From Dehalogenimonas sp. 4OHTPN (GTDB taxonomy: Bacteria; Chloroflexota; Dehalococcoidia; Dehalococcoidales; Dehalococcoidaceae), in the NCBI RefSeq assembly GCF_040448695.1, contig NZ_CP159307.1, positions 682,001 through 746,000 on the forward strand: 64,000 nucleotides of DNA, in the 5' to 3' direction. Of the stretch, positions 16,856 to 25,413 are shown in pieces (position 1 is the stretch's first letter; every line of letters starts with the position of its first letter). The translations under genes and the position numbers were made by a program. Under the pieces are notes generated by a model. The model was given only the letters and a program-made list of their open reading frames with translations, was not told the origin of the DNA and did not search any database.

Positions 16856-19165
16856 ATGGCGATAGAACAAGAATTCGAGATTGAAGGCATGGACTGCGCC
16901 GAGTGCGCAGAGAAGATAGAGGCCGCTGTTTCCAAAATTAGGGGCGTTGCCTCAGCACAGGTGCTTCTATCTTCTTCAAAGCTCATAGTCAAACCGGAAA
17001 ACGGGGAACTGCAGCCTGGCGAGGTTGTCAAGATCGTCGAGCGGCTGGGCTACAAGATAAAACCCGACAAGGCCGCTCAGTCCATCGCTTTGTATGTCGA
17101 GGGTATGGACTGCGCTGATGAGTTGGCCATTATCGAGAAAAAATTCAAAAACCTGCCTGGACTCGCGAATTTCGAGGTTAACCTTGCCAGTCAAAAAGTG
17201 GATGTGACCTACGACCCCTCGCGGCTTTCTTCCCAGGACATCATAAAAGCTATTGCCGAAACTGGAATGAACGCCCGGCTGGCAAAAACCAAAGCCAGGG
17301 CCAAAGCCTGGTGGCAGGACTTCCGGGTCAAGCTCATCGCCGCTTCAGGTACTCTCTTACTTATTGCGTTTATCCTGGAACGAATAGGCTTGGACCATAA
17401 CATTGCCCGTTTCATCTACGGCGCCTCGATCCTCGTCGGCGGCTACTTTCCGGCTAAGATGGCTTTGGCCGGACTCCGCGCCAGAACGCTTAACATATAT
17501 ACCCTGCTGATATTCGCCACCATCGGCGCCGTCGGCCTGGGGTTCTGGGACGAAGCCGCCTTCCTGGTTTTCGTCTATACCTGGGGAGCTATCCTGGAGA
17601 CCTATGCCACCGAAAGAGCGCGAGGCTCTTTAAAACTTCTGATGGAACTCGTGCCCCGGGAAGCGTTGGTGAAGAGAGACAGCCAGGAACTAGCCCTGCC
17701 GGTTGAGGAAGTGCGGGTCGGGGAGACGGTCATCGTTCGTCCCGGCGAGCGAATCCCCCTTGACGGGACGGTTATGGCCGGTTCCTCCTCGGTGGACCAG
17801 GCCCCGATTACCGGTGAGTCGATTCCGGTGAGTAAAGCTCCGGGTGATCCTGTCTTCGCCGGCAGCATCAACCAGCGCGGTTCGCTGGAGCTTAAGGTCA
17901 GCCGCCTATCACAGGACACGACCCTGGCCCGGATAATCCACTCGGTCGAGCGCTCGGAGGCTAAGAAATCCAGCTACCAGCACTTCGCCGAACGCTTCAG
18001 CCGGATATACACCCCGGCAATGTTCATCGTCGCCATATTCGTCGCCGTGGTGCCATGGCTGTTGGGACAGCCTTTTACTCCCTGGTTTTATCGGGCGTTG
18101 GTGGTGCTGGTGGTTTCCTGTTCCTGCGGCCTGGCGCTGTCGGTACCCATTTCGGTGCTGGCTTCGGTCAGCGCCGCGGCCAAGAAGGGCGTCCTTATTA
18201 AGGGTGGCGCCGACCTCGAGGCCGCCGGCAGCGTCGATGCCATCGTTTTCGATAAGACAGGGACCCTAACCATCGGTCTGCCCAAGGTCGCCGATCTGAT
18301 TGCCCTGAATGGTTCGGCGCCTGAACTCCTTGCGGTGGCAGCATCGGTTGAATCACGTTCGGAACACCCTCTGGCCGACGCTATTCTCAGAAAAGCCCGT
18401 GAGGACGGCGTAGGGGTTCAGCCGCTTGAGGCGTTTGAAGCCCTTACTGGGCTGGGAGCCAAGGGAACCGCCGGGGGCAATATATATTATGTCTGTAATC
18501 GCAGATTATGCGAGCAATTGGATATCCCCCTGGAAAATGCGGAAGCCGACCTCGTCCGATTGGAGAGCGAAGGCAAGACCGCCGTCCTCGTATTGGGTAA
18601 TGGCAAGGTCATGGGGATCATCGCCGTATCCGATCAGCTTCGACCCGGGGCCAAAGAAGCGATTATCAGCCTCAAAAAAGCCGGAATCAAACACATCGCC
18701 ATGTTGACCGGAGACAACGAGGGAACCGCGAGGGCTATAGCGTCGCAAACTGGCATAGATGAATACAAGGCGCAGCTGATGCCGGAGGACAAGGTAGCCG
18801 CGGTCGAGGAATTGAAGCGAAAGTACTATAAAATCGCTATGGTGGGGGATGGGGTGAACGATGCCCCGGCCATGGCCGCCGCCGATGTAGGCATCGCCAT
18901 GGGAGCGGCCGGCACCGATATCGCCCTGGAGACCGCCGACCTGGCGCTGATGTCGGACGACTTATCGAGGATTCCTTATGCTTTCGCCGCGAGCCGGAAG
19001 GCGGTGGCGGTTATCAAGCAAAATGTGGTGGCTTCGGTGGGTATCGTCGTGGTTGTGGTTGCATTGGCGCTTTTCGGCAAGATTGGCCTGGTGCCAGGTC
19101 TGCTCATCAACGAGGGAAGTGCCCTTATCGTGATGGCCAACGGTCTGCGGTTGCTCAGGGGTTAA
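16856..19165 (+). CDS. P1B-type heavy-metal ATPase with unusual CSC transmembrane motif
   Basis: The protein has 769 residues. There are two N-terminal HMA domains: GMDCAECA (intact CxxC) and GMDCADE (second Cys replaced). TGES, DKTGTLT, SEHPLADAI and GDGVNDAP, the actuator, phosphorylation and nucleotide motifs, are all intact. The metal-site helix normally reads CPC, but here it is Cys422-Ser423-Cys424. The last helix has Glu753 where ZntA/CadA enzymes have Asp. Function is export of a soft metal, probably Zn/Cd/Pb from the CadC-like neighbour; the altered site leaves specificity open. A GGAGAAAGAGA site precedes the ATG. Confidence 0.88.
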   Translation: MAIEQEFEIEGMDCAECAEKIEAAVSKIRGVASAQVLLSSSKLIVKPENGELQPGEVVKIVERLGYKIKPDKAAQSIALYVEGMDCADELAIIEKKFKNLPGLANFEVNLASQKVDVTYDPSRLSSQDIIKAIAETGMNARLAKTKARAKAWWQDFRVKLIAASGTLLLIAFILERIGLDHNIARFIYGASILVGGYFPAKMALAGLRARTLNIYTLLIFATIGAVGLGFWDEAAFLVFVYTWGAILETYATERARGSLKLLMELVPREALVKRDSQELALPVEEVRVGETVIVRPGERIPLDGTVMAGSSSVDQAPITGESIPVSKAPGDPVFAGSINQRGSLELKVSRLSQDTTLARIIHSVERSEAKKSSYQHFAERFSRIYTPAMFIVAIFVAVVPWLLGQPFTPWFYRALVVLVVSCSCGLALSVPISVLASVSAAAKKGVLIKGGADLEAAGSVDAIVFDKTGTLTIGLPKVADLIALNGSAPELLAVAASVESRSEHPLADAILRKAREDGVGVQPLEAFEALTGLGAKGTAGGNIYYVCNRRLCEQLDIPLENAEADLVRLESEGKTAVLVLGNGKVMGIIAVSDQLRPGAKEAIISLKKAGIKHIAMLTGDNEGTARAIASQTGIDEYKAQLMPEDKVAAVEELKRKYYKIAMVGDGVNDAPAMAAADVGIAMGAAGTDIALETADLALMSDDLSRIPYAFAASRKAVAVIKQNVVASVGIVVVVVALALFGKIGLVPGLLINEGSALIVMANGLRLLRG

Positions 19166-19168
19166 ATC

Positions 19169-19200
19169 CCCGGTGGACTTCTTTAGGTTTGGACACCGGG
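19169..19200 (+). terminator. Hairpin after the ATPase gene
   Basis: CCCGGTG (19169-19175) pairs perfectly with CACCGGG (19194-19200) across an 18-base loop. There is no T-run, so it may be a weak terminator or a leader hairpin of mntP, which starts 54 bases later. It does not match a yybP-ykoY manganese riboswitch as far as I can see. Confidence 0.35.
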
Positions 19201-19253
19201 AGGTCGAATTCCTTTAGGCCTTCATCAAGCAACTTTGTTACACTGGTTGCGAC

Positions 19254-19808
19254 GTGGATTTTTTTGCCATATTCCTTATCGCGCTCGGCCTGTCCGCCGA
19301 CAGTTTTGCCGTGTCGGTTGGTGGAAGCGTCAGAATGGGTGCCGCACTCGACCGGGCTAAACAAATTAAGGTTGCCGCCTATTTCGGTTTTTTCCAATTC
19401 GCCATGATCCTCGCCGGGTATTTGGCCGGGAGAACGGTGACAAACCTGATCGATAGTATCGATCATTGGGTGGCTTTCGCTCTCCTGGCTTTAATTGGCG
19501 TGAGAATGATTAAAAAGTCGCTCGAGAAGAAGCGCGACACGGTTGATATTTCGCGTGGCAAGATGCTCCTCGGCCTTTCGGTGGCCACCAGCATCGATTC
19601 TTTAGCAGCCGGTTTGACCTTCGCCTTCGTCGAGGTGGCTATCCTGGGAGCGAGCATCCTCGTAGGGTTGACAGCCTTTACGGCGACTGTGATCGGGTTT
19701 ATGCTCGGCAGGCGGCTCGGGCATGTCTTCGGCAAGCGGGCGGAACTTATCGGCGGCCTGGTGCTTATAGGAATCGGGGTAAAGGTCTTGATACAAGGTC
19801 TCAGTTGA
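19254..19808 (+). CDS. mntP: Manganese efflux pump MntP
   Basis: This 184-residue protein has six predicted transmembrane helices. GLSADSFAVSVGGSV and ATSIDSLAAGLTFAF are the two Asp-bearing repeats conserved in MntP (DUF204). It starts with GTG at 19254; there is no strong ribosome binding site, and no better start preserves the first helix. It exports Mn(II) to the outside and fits the metal-homeostasis run on this strand. It may be cotranscribed with the ATPase (88-base gap). Confidence 0.88.
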   Translation: MDFFAIFLIALGLSADSFAVSVGGSVRMGAALDRAKQIKVAAYFGFFQFAMILAGYLAGRTVTNLIDSIDHWVAFALLALIGVRMIKKSLEKKRDTVDISRGKMLLGLSVATSIDSLAAGLTFAFVEVAILGASILVGLTAFTATVIGFMLGRRLGHVFGKRAELIGGLVLIGIGVKVLIQGLS

Positions 19809-19958
19809 AAACATCGTTCAACGATAGCTATTTCAAAAACTTCTGCCACCAATGATATGTGAAGAAGACATACGATGGGGATATCGACCCGCAAATACTA
19901 GCCACCATTCCATAAATAGGGGGCATCCCGGCAACGCTTCAGGAAAACAACATCAATC

Positions 19959-20010
19959 TTCTTCATACATTACTGGTATCTTCACGGATTCTTCATATAG
20001 GTCTGGTATC
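19959..20010 (+). promoter_or_regulatory. Tandem 22-bp direct repeats, likely response-regulator sites
   Basis: Two copies, 19959-19980 and 19989-20010, share TTCTTCATA at one end and TGGTATC at the other, 30 bp apart (close to three helical turns). A possible -10 box (TATAAC, 20018-20023) follows the second copy, so that copy occupies the -35 position. OmpR-family regulators bind such direct repeats. The regulator encoded at 20774 is the natural candidate. Confidence 0.6.
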
Positions 20011-20042
20011 ATAGTAGTATAACAAACAGGAAGGAGTCATCC

Positions 20043-20666
20043 ATGAAAACTTTACCCAAGAAATGGCTGGTCGGCATCGTTGTTGTTGCCGTGGGGCTAC
20101 TCGCCATTGGCGTACCGGTACTGGCATCGGCGGGAAATAACCCGTTCGGGACGTCTGGCGCATCTAATACTTACGATACAGCCGGCCTCGATTCACCGAC
20201 CCTGGCGCGTGTGGCCGGCATCCTGGGGCTAACACCTGCCGACCTCACCACTCAGTTGCAAGCCGGTAAAACCCTGGCGGTTATAGCCGGGGAAAGGAAC
20301 ATACCGACGGCGACCTTGGTAGAGGCGATCATCGCACCGTACGCTGAGCAGGTCGCATTGCAAGTAAAATACGGCTACATCACCCAGGAGCAAGCTCAAA
20401 CTATCCTAAATGCCGCCCGGCAAAACGCTGGGAATCTTCTTTCACAGAACCTATCCAGTGCAGGGGGCTACAATGGTCTCGGTCACTGTGGCGGGTATCT
20501 GGGTGAGGGGATCGGTGCTGGGCATGGTTGGGGCATAATGGGTCCAGGTATGATGGGTGGCTGGGGAAACAATGCCTTCAACACAACCAATGGCAACGCG
20601 GTCCCGGCCCAACCTTGGAACGGAGGCACCGGCTGGGGCATGAGTGGAATGATGGGAGGCTGGTAA
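20043..20666 (+). CDS. Secreted Gly/Met/Trp-rich protein, candidate metal-binding partner of the downstream two-component system
   Basis: The protein has 207 residues. The signal peptide is about residues 1-30 (KK, then a long hydrophobic stretch ending VLASAG). The middle is helical, with LGLTPADLTTQLQAGKTLAVIA, then a second helix to about 140. The C-terminal 65 residues are rich in Gly, Met, Trp and Asn, with IMGPGMMGGWG and GMSGMMGGW and a His/Cys segment (LGHCGGY). Met-rich stretches of this type bind Cu(I)/Ag(I) in known periplasmic proteins, so a metal role is inferred. The ATG follows AGGAAGGAG. The direct repeats upstream suggest control by the neighbouring regulator. Confidence 0.7.
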   Translation: MKTLPKKWLVGIVVVAVGLLAIGVPVLASAGNNPFGTSGASNTYDTAGLDSPTLARVAGILGLTPADLTTQLQAGKTLAVIAGERNIPTATLVEAIIAPYAEQVALQVKYGYITQEQAQTILNAARQNAGNLLSQNLSSAGGYNGLGHCGGYLGEGIGAGHGWGIMGPGMMGGWGNNAFNTTNGNAVPAQPWNGGTGWGMSGMMGGW

Positions 20667-20687
20667 ACCCAAAAATCGAGCCAGGGC

Positions 20688-20727
20688 GACGGGCGGTGAG
20701 AAACTAGTTCCATCGCCCGTCCTTTTT
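20688..20727 (+). terminator. Rho-independent terminator after the secreted-protein gene
   Basis: GACGGGCGGTG (20688-20698) pairs with CATCGCCCGTC (20711-20721), with one G-T pair, across a 12-base loop, and is followed by TTTTT. It separates the secreted-protein message from the regulator gene. Confidence 0.85.
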
Positions 20728-20773
20728 GCAAATAACCCGAACTTGACATATTATCGAACGGTAGAGGTAATAG

Positions 20774-21475
20774 ATGTCAAAGGGCAAAATCCTTGTCGTC
20801 GATGATGAACCGAAGATCGTGAACACCGTCCGAGCCTACCTCGAACGTGAGGGCTATGAAGCTCTTGAAGCCAACAATGGAAGGAAAGCAATTGAAATAT
20901 TCAATCGTGAAAAGCCAGACCTCATCATCCTTGATCTTATGCTCCCGGAAGTGGATGGGCTGGAAGTATGCCGGCAGATTCGTCGATCATCAGACGTACC
21001 TATCATCATGCTCACCGCCCGCCAGGAAGACGCCGATAAGCTGATCGGCCTTGAACTCGGAGCGGATGATTACGTAACCAAACCTTTCAGCCCCAGGGAA
21101 CTTGTTGCCCGGGTAAAGGTGGTGTTGCGCCGTGCCCGTCCCTCCGCGGCAGCAACAACGCCTGCACGTCTGACTCTGGGTGATCTAATTATAGATGAGG
21201 AGCGCTTCGAAGCTACCTGCCACGATGCGCCTCTTACTCTTACACCGACCGAGTTCCGTATCCTTGCCGCTTTGATGAGAAATCCGGGCCGAGTCCTCTC
21301 CCGGACTCGCTTACTGGATACACTTGGCGAAAACTATGAGGGTTACGAACGCACCATCGACGTTCATGTTAAGAACCTCCGCCGTAAGCTGGCAGAAATG
21401 AATTCCGAACGAGGGTGTGTGATTACGACAGTCCATGGAGTCGGTTACAAATTACAGGAGCCGGAAGATGGGTAG
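20774..21475 (+). CDS. OmpR/PhoB-family response regulator
   Basis: The protein has 233 residues. The receiver domain (1-120) has the acidic pair D10-D11, phosphoacceptor Asp54 (LIILDLMLPEVDG), a conserved Thr (MLTAR) and Lys (TKPFSP). The winged-helix effector (about 135-230) has TPTEFRILAALMRNPGRVLSR and DVHVKNLRRKL. The start follows an AGAGG site. Its end overlaps the sensor kinase start by 8 bases. It probably acts on the direct repeats upstream of the secreted-protein gene and on its own unit. Confidence 0.93.
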   Translation: MSKGKILVVDDEPKIVNTVRAYLEREGYEALEANNGRKAIEIFNREKPDLIILDLMLPEVDGLEVCRQIRRSSDVPIIMLTARQEDADKLIGLELGADDYVTKPFSPRELVARVKVVLRRARPSAAATTPARLTLGDLIIDEERFEATCHDAPLTLTPTEFRILAALMRNPGRVLSRTRLLDTLGENYEGYERTIDVHVKNLRRKLAEMNSERGCVITTVHGVGYKLQEPEDG

Positions 21476-22625
21476 AAGAAACGGATTGTTTAATCGGTTA
21501 TCGATACGACTGACAGCTGCGTTTCTTTTAGCAGTGATTGCGGGTATTGCGATCGTAGCATTTTCTGTTTATCAGGGGACTACCAGCGCATATGCCGCAA
21601 GCATTGAAGATATGCAGCGGATCATGGGTGGATGGATGGGGGGTCTGTCCTGGGAAATGATGGGAGGCATGAACTCCCAGCCCGCAGTCGATTTCACTGA
21701 CAACCTGGGGCGCACTCTCTGGGTGGCGGGGGGCCTGGGTGTTCTCATAGCAATAGTCTTGGGTGGAGTTTTTACTCGCAATATCGTTGCGCCTCTGGGT
21801 GAAGTAACTGTAGCCGCCAGGCGAGTGGCCGGTGGTGATTTATCCCAGCGAGTGAACGTCCGCGGTTCCAGTGAATTGACAGACCTTGGCGAATCCTTCA
21901 ACTCGATGGCACGGACGTTAAAACATGATCAGGACCTTCGCCAAAACATGATTGCCGACATTGCGCATGAATTGCGCACTCCGCTTTCGGTTCTACGAGC
22001 AAATATCGAAGCAATGCAGGATGGAATCCTGGGAACGAATCCTGAGAACCTTGAGTCACTTCACCAGGAGACGGTTACCCTTGCCCGGCTCATCGAGGAC
22101 TTGCGTACACTGAGCCTTGCGGAAAGCGGGCAGCTCAAAATGCATAAAGAATTGACTGATATGAAGGCGTTTTCATCTAAAATCGTTCAAGGGATGCAGA
22201 CTCAATTCGATTCAAAGGGCATCGGTGTAGCGCTTGAAGCTCCAGATATTGGGACTGATATTATTATCGATCCTGCCCGTATTGAACAAGTTTTGAGGAA
22301 TCTCTTGGCCAACGCTTTGCATTACACACCAGACGGAGGCCGTGTAACGGTTAAGCTAATGCCGGACTTCGATGGGTTGACGATCTCTGTGGCGGACACT
22401 GGTCTGGGCATTCCCCCAGAAGATCTGGTACACCTGTTTGAACGCTTCTATCGGGTTGACCGTTCCCGCGCCCGAAGTACTGGAGGCTCGGGTTTGGGGC
22501 TAGCTATAGTCAAACAACTTGTCGAGGCGCATGGGGGACGTGTTTGGGTGAACAGCGAAATCGGAAAAGGCAGCACCTTTTTCTTTCACTTGCCCGTCGT
22601 TGCTTCTGGATACCAATTACCATGA
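21468..22625 (+). CDS. Sensor histidine kinase with Met/Trp-rich extracytoplasmic loop
   Basis: The protein has 385 residues. TM1 is about 12-36, an external loop about 37-82, TM2 about 83-103, then a HAMP domain, HisKA with the phosphoacceptor in IAHELRTPLS (about His169), and HATPase_c (NLLANALHYTP, DTGLGIPPEDL, GGSGLGLAIVKQLV). The short loop carries IMGGWMGGLSWEMMGGMN, a run of Met and Trp that closely resembles the C-terminal repeats of the secreted protein encoded upstream. The ATG at 21468 has AGGAG before it and overlaps the regulator's stop. Likely signal: a Met-coordinated metal such as Cu(I), or the secreted protein itself (inference). Confidence 0.9.
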   Translation: MGRRNGLFNRLSIRLTAAFLLAVIAGIAIVAFSVYQGTTSAYAASIEDMQRIMGGWMGGLSWEMMGGMNSQPAVDFTDNLGRTLWVAGGLGVLIAIVLGGVFTRNIVAPLGEVTVAARRVAGGDLSQRVNVRGSSELTDLGESFNSMARTLKHDQDLRQNMIADIAHELRTPLSVLRANIEAMQDGILGTNPENLESLHQETVTLARLIEDLRTLSLAESGQLKMHKELTDMKAFSSKIVQGMQTQFDSKGIGVALEAPDIGTDIIIDPARIEQVLRNLLANALHYTPDGGRVTVKLMPDFDGLTISVADTGLGIPPEDLVHLFERFYRVDRSRARSTGGSGLGLAIVKQLVEAHGGRVWVNSEIGKGSTFFFHLPVVASGYQLP

Positions 22626-22629
22626 AAAA

Positions 22630-22773
<144 letters not shown>

Positions 22774-22823
22774 ATGCAGGCGAGTATTATAACATACTGG
22801 CTGGCGCCGGGATAAACCCCAAC

Positions 22824-22855
22824 AAAAGGGCGACCCGCCAGCGGGTCGCCCTTTT
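22824..22855. terminator. Strong bidirectional terminator between ferredoxin and tRNA-Ala
   Basis: A perfect 14-bp stem (AAAAGGGCGACCCG with CGGGTCGCCCTTTT) closes a 4-base loop. T-runs occur on both strands. It ends the ferredoxin message and insulates the tRNA promoter. Confidence 0.9.
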
Positions 22856-22873
22856 ACGGCTTAAAAGCAGGCT

Positions 22874-23140
22874 CTATTTGACCTTGGGTTCTTCGCCGGG
22901 ATGGAGCCGGCGCCACTTGGCCAGCAGTTCGTCATGGTTTTCCGCGTTGGCTTCGTCTGGCACGCAGCAGTCGACAGGGCAGATCTCGGCGCACTGTTTG
23001 GTCGAAAACGAGCCGACGCATTCGGTGCACTTGGCGGGATCGATGATGTAGATCGTCTCCCCCTCGGTGATGGCTGAATTAGGGCACTCCGGTTCGCAGG
23101 CTCCGCAGCTGATGCACTCATCGGTAATCTTGAAAGCCAT
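22874..23140 (-). CDS. 2[4Fe-4S] ferredoxin
   Basis: This 88-residue protein has clusters bound by CISCGACEPECP and by CTECVGSFSTKQCAEICPVDC. The second motif has the longer spacing of YfhL/FdxN-like and Allochromatium-type ferredoxins, which have low potential. A charged C-terminal helix of about 25 residues follows. It lies after coaD on the same strand (73-base gap) and before a strong terminator. The electron partner is unknown. Confidence 0.9.
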   Translation of the reverse strand: MAFKITDECISCGACEPECPNSAITEGETIYIIDPAKCTECVGSFSTKQCAEICPVDCCVPDEANAENHDELLAKWRRLHPGEEPKVK

Positions 23141-23213
23141 GTTTCTGTCTTGTCCTCCCCGGGTTGAATAACCACCATTATACCCAAAACGGATTATCCG
23201 GTAAAACGGCCTT

Positions 23214-23690
23214 TCACCTGACCTTGGCGCGCACCGCCTCGGCTACGAACGGCGGCACCAGATCGCCGAAGTCACCGCCCAGCCGGGCTACTTCTTTCAT
23301 GATGCTGGAAGAAAGGAACTGGAATTCCGGAGAGGCCAGCAGGCACACCAGCTCTATTTCCGGCGCCAGTTTGCGGTTGATCATCGCCATATCGAACTCA
23401 AGCTCGAAATCGTTGTTGACCCTGAGGCCGCGCACCACCGTGTTCACCTTTTCGCGGCGGGCGAACTCCACCATCAGCCCGGAGAAAGGCTTTACTATAA
23501 CATTGCCAAGATCCCGGACCGCCTCCTGTCCCATCGCCACCCGCTCCTCGGTGGTGAACATGAGTTTCTTGTCCGGCGTATCGTAAACGCCTACAATGAC
23601 CCGGTCAAACAGCCGCGCCGATCGCCTGATAATGTCGATATGGCCCCAGGTGAACGGATCGAACGAACCGGGATAAAGCGCCGTTTTCAT
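23214..23690 (-). CDS. coaD: Phosphopantetheine adenylyltransferase
   Basis: The protein has 158 residues, the standard length. GSFDPFTWGHIDII holds the nucleotidyltransferase HxGH-type motif, VVRGLRVNNDFELE binds substrate and SSSIMKEVARLGGD is the C-terminal signature. It catalyses the penultimate step of coenzyme A synthesis. It overlaps rsmD by four bases (ATGA), the widespread rsmD-coaD pairing. Confidence 0.95.
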   Translation of the reverse strand: MKTALYPGSFDPFTWGHIDIIRRSARLFDRVIVGVYDTPDKKLMFTTEERVAMGQEAVRDLGNVIVKPFSGLMVEFARREKVNTVVRGLRVNNDFELEFDMAMINRKLAPEIELVCLLASPEFQFLSSSIMKEVARLGGDFGDLVPPFVAEAVRAKVR

Positions 23691-24247
23691 GATGTCTCCT
23701 TGCGGTATATGGCGATGACGCTGTCGCCGTGGCGTCTTTCTTTATATAATACGACTTGGCCGTAACGTTCGTCGAGGGTCACCCGCGGCGAATGGGTGAT
23801 GACCAGCCAGGTGGAGTCGCCGATGAGCCTGGTCCCGGCCAGCCTGCCCAGGAAAAGGCCGATATCTTCCCGGCGGTAGGGCGGGTCCATCAAAATAATG
23901 TCGTAAGTCTTGTCCAGGAAACTGATGGCGCGCTCCACCGGCAGGCAGTGGACTCTGGCGCGGTCTGCCAGGCCGCATTGCTCCAGGTTGTTCAGCAGAA
24001 TATCGCAGCAAGCCCTTTCCTGTTCCACGAAGTCGGCGTGTCCGGCGCCTCGGGACAGCGCCTCGATGCCCAGCGACCCCGAGCCGGAGAACAGATCCAA
24101 AACCTCGTCCCAGTTTTCGGTGAGGTTGGCCAGCATCGAGAAAATGGCGCCCCTGACCAGTTCGGTAGCCGGGCGGGTCGCCCGCCGCTCCGGTACCTTA
24201 AGCGGCCGGCCTTTGCACTCCCCGGCGATAACCCTGAGATATCCCAC
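23687..24247 (-). CDS. rsmD: 16S rRNA (guanine-966-N2)-methyltransferase RsmD
   Basis: The product has about 186 residues. RVIAGECKGRPLKVP opens the family, LDLFSGSGSLGIEALSRGA is the SAM-binding motif and ILMDPPYR the catalytic DPPY motif. The start is uncertain: GTG at 24247 places the conserved VIAG near the N-terminus, and a TTG at 24265 is the alternative. Neither has a good ribosome binding site. It is coupled to coaD. Confidence 0.92.
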   Translation of the reverse strand: MGYLRVIAGECKGRPLKVPERRATRPATELVRGAIFSMLANLTENWDEVLDLFSGSGSLGIEALSRGAGHADFVEQERACCDILLNNLEQCGLADRARVHCLPVERAISFLDKTYDIILMDPPYRREDIGLFLGRLAGTRLIGDSTWLVITHSPRVTLDERYGQVVLYKERRHGDSVIAIYRKETS

Positions 24248-24330
24248 GGCGTCATTCTGAAGCAAGCGGCCGGCGCCGTCAATCGGCAGCCTAGGAATCG
24301 AACCGCTGCCATCGGTGGATGACCGCTCTT

Positions 24331-24360
24331 TTGACGCTGGCTGGACGCTGCCTCTAGAAT
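24331..24360 (+). promoter_or_regulatory. Promoter directly abutting the 24364 gene
   Basis: TTGACG (24331-24336), 18 bases, TAGAAT (24355-24360). Transcription would start at or within a few bases of the ATG/GTG at 24364/24367, suggesting a leaderless message. Confidence 0.5.
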
Positions 24361-24363
24361 ATA

Positions 24364-25059
24364 ATGGTGAAGAACGAAGCGACCACTTTCCTGCTTCTGT
24401 GGGGGGGCGCGCTGTGCCCGGACTCCCTGAACAGGGTGATGTATTGGGCGGTTAACTACCAGGGTGAAATTTGCGGCGTGATCCTGCCGGCGGCGGTGTG
24501 GCGGAGGGTGGTCAACGTTCTCGAGTCGCCGTCGGAACTGGGAGCTCCTTATTTGGCCGTGGCCGTTACCGGAATCGCCGAAGAGCGGCCGGAACTGCGG
24601 CTGGTAACCCTCGACGCCGATTCCCTGTATGATTTTTGCTACCTTAAAAATGCAGTTTACCGTATGCGCCAGTCGCCGCAGCAGCTCAAGATGGATGCCG
24701 GTAAACTGACCAACAGCGTCGGTATCGCCGAACTGCCGCCGATGGCGGTATTGAGGCGTTTCGGCTCGCGGCCGGACCGGGGCGAGTTTTTTACCCTGAT
24801 GCCGGATAAAAAACGGGTTGAACTGTATTATCTGATTGAGGAAGACGAAATCCCGCCGGAAAAACTGGGCGTTCAGGTCCTGTGGGGTCTCAAAGGCTAC
24901 GGGCTGCCGGCTGTCGCCCAGGGGACAGGCTATCGACCGGATGGCGCTGAAAAAGCCATGCTGGGGCGGTCCGCGGTCAAGCCGCCTCCGTTGTGGTTCC
25001 GGGATTTACTCAAGCTGTTCAAGCGTGGGCGGCGGCCGCCCAGGTCAGCGGGCGTTTAG
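24364..25059 (+). CDS. Hypothetical protein, family not recognised
   Basis: The protein has 231 residues. There is no signal peptide or membrane segment. The sequence is evenly mixed and Pro-rich near the end, with a strongly basic tail (LFKRGRRPPRSAG). GC content and codon use match the backbone, and the frame is far longer than chance in this GC range. Candidate recurring features are a RRFGSRPDRGEFF segment and an ELYYLIEEDEIPPEKLG segment. It is divergent from rsmD, alone, with a leaderless-type promoter. I assign no function. Confidence 0.6.
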   Translation: MVKNEATTFLLLWGGALCPDSLNRVMYWAVNYQGEICGVILPAAVWRRVVNVLESPSELGAPYLAVAVTGIAEERPELRLVTLDADSLYDFCYLKNAVYRMRQSPQQLKMDAGKLTNSVGIAELPPMAVLRRFGSRPDRGEFFTLMPDKKRVELYYLIEEDEIPPEKLGVQVLWGLKGYGLPAVAQGTGYRPDGAEKAMLGRSAVKPPPLWFRDLLKLFKRGRRPPRSAGV

Positions 25060-25413
25060 TGCCGCAAGCCCGCTCCGCATAACAGGTACTAATACTTTGG
25101 TCGGCATGCGTTTCCGAAAGTCATTAGATTCCGAGAGAATTTATCGGCTTTTCGGTCCGAGTAACAAATAACAATGTCCAAAGTTGTCAAACTATCATTA
25201 TTTACCGCTTTGTCCTAACGTATTATTGCCTGTTTGGCTGATCACGGGCCAGTTTACACAAGTATCGCCTTGGTGCTATGATATTCGGACAGTGGGACTA
25301 GTACTTCTGATACACTGTCTCACCATGTCCAATAAGTTGCATTCCGGAAGCCGATTCCTGAGTGCAGCCTGAATTACAAAGGTCTCAAAGGCGAACAAAA
25401 TAAAGGAGGGAGC
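25060..25413 (+). promoter_or_regulatory. Upstream region of the formate dehydrogenase operon
   Basis: A candidate promoter is TTTACA (25253-25258), 18 bases, TATGAT (25277-25282). Just after the expected transcription start, GACAGTG (25288-25294) and CACTGTC (25313-25319) form a perfect 7-bp inverted repeat, a possible operator or leader hairpin. AAGGAGGGAGC precedes the ATG at 25414. Nothing protein-coding is convincing here. Confidence 0.45.

Noticed and set aside
19166-19253. Manganese riboswitch before mntP
   Set aside because: Only a simple 7-bp hairpin is present. The conserved core of the yybP-ykoY class was not found.
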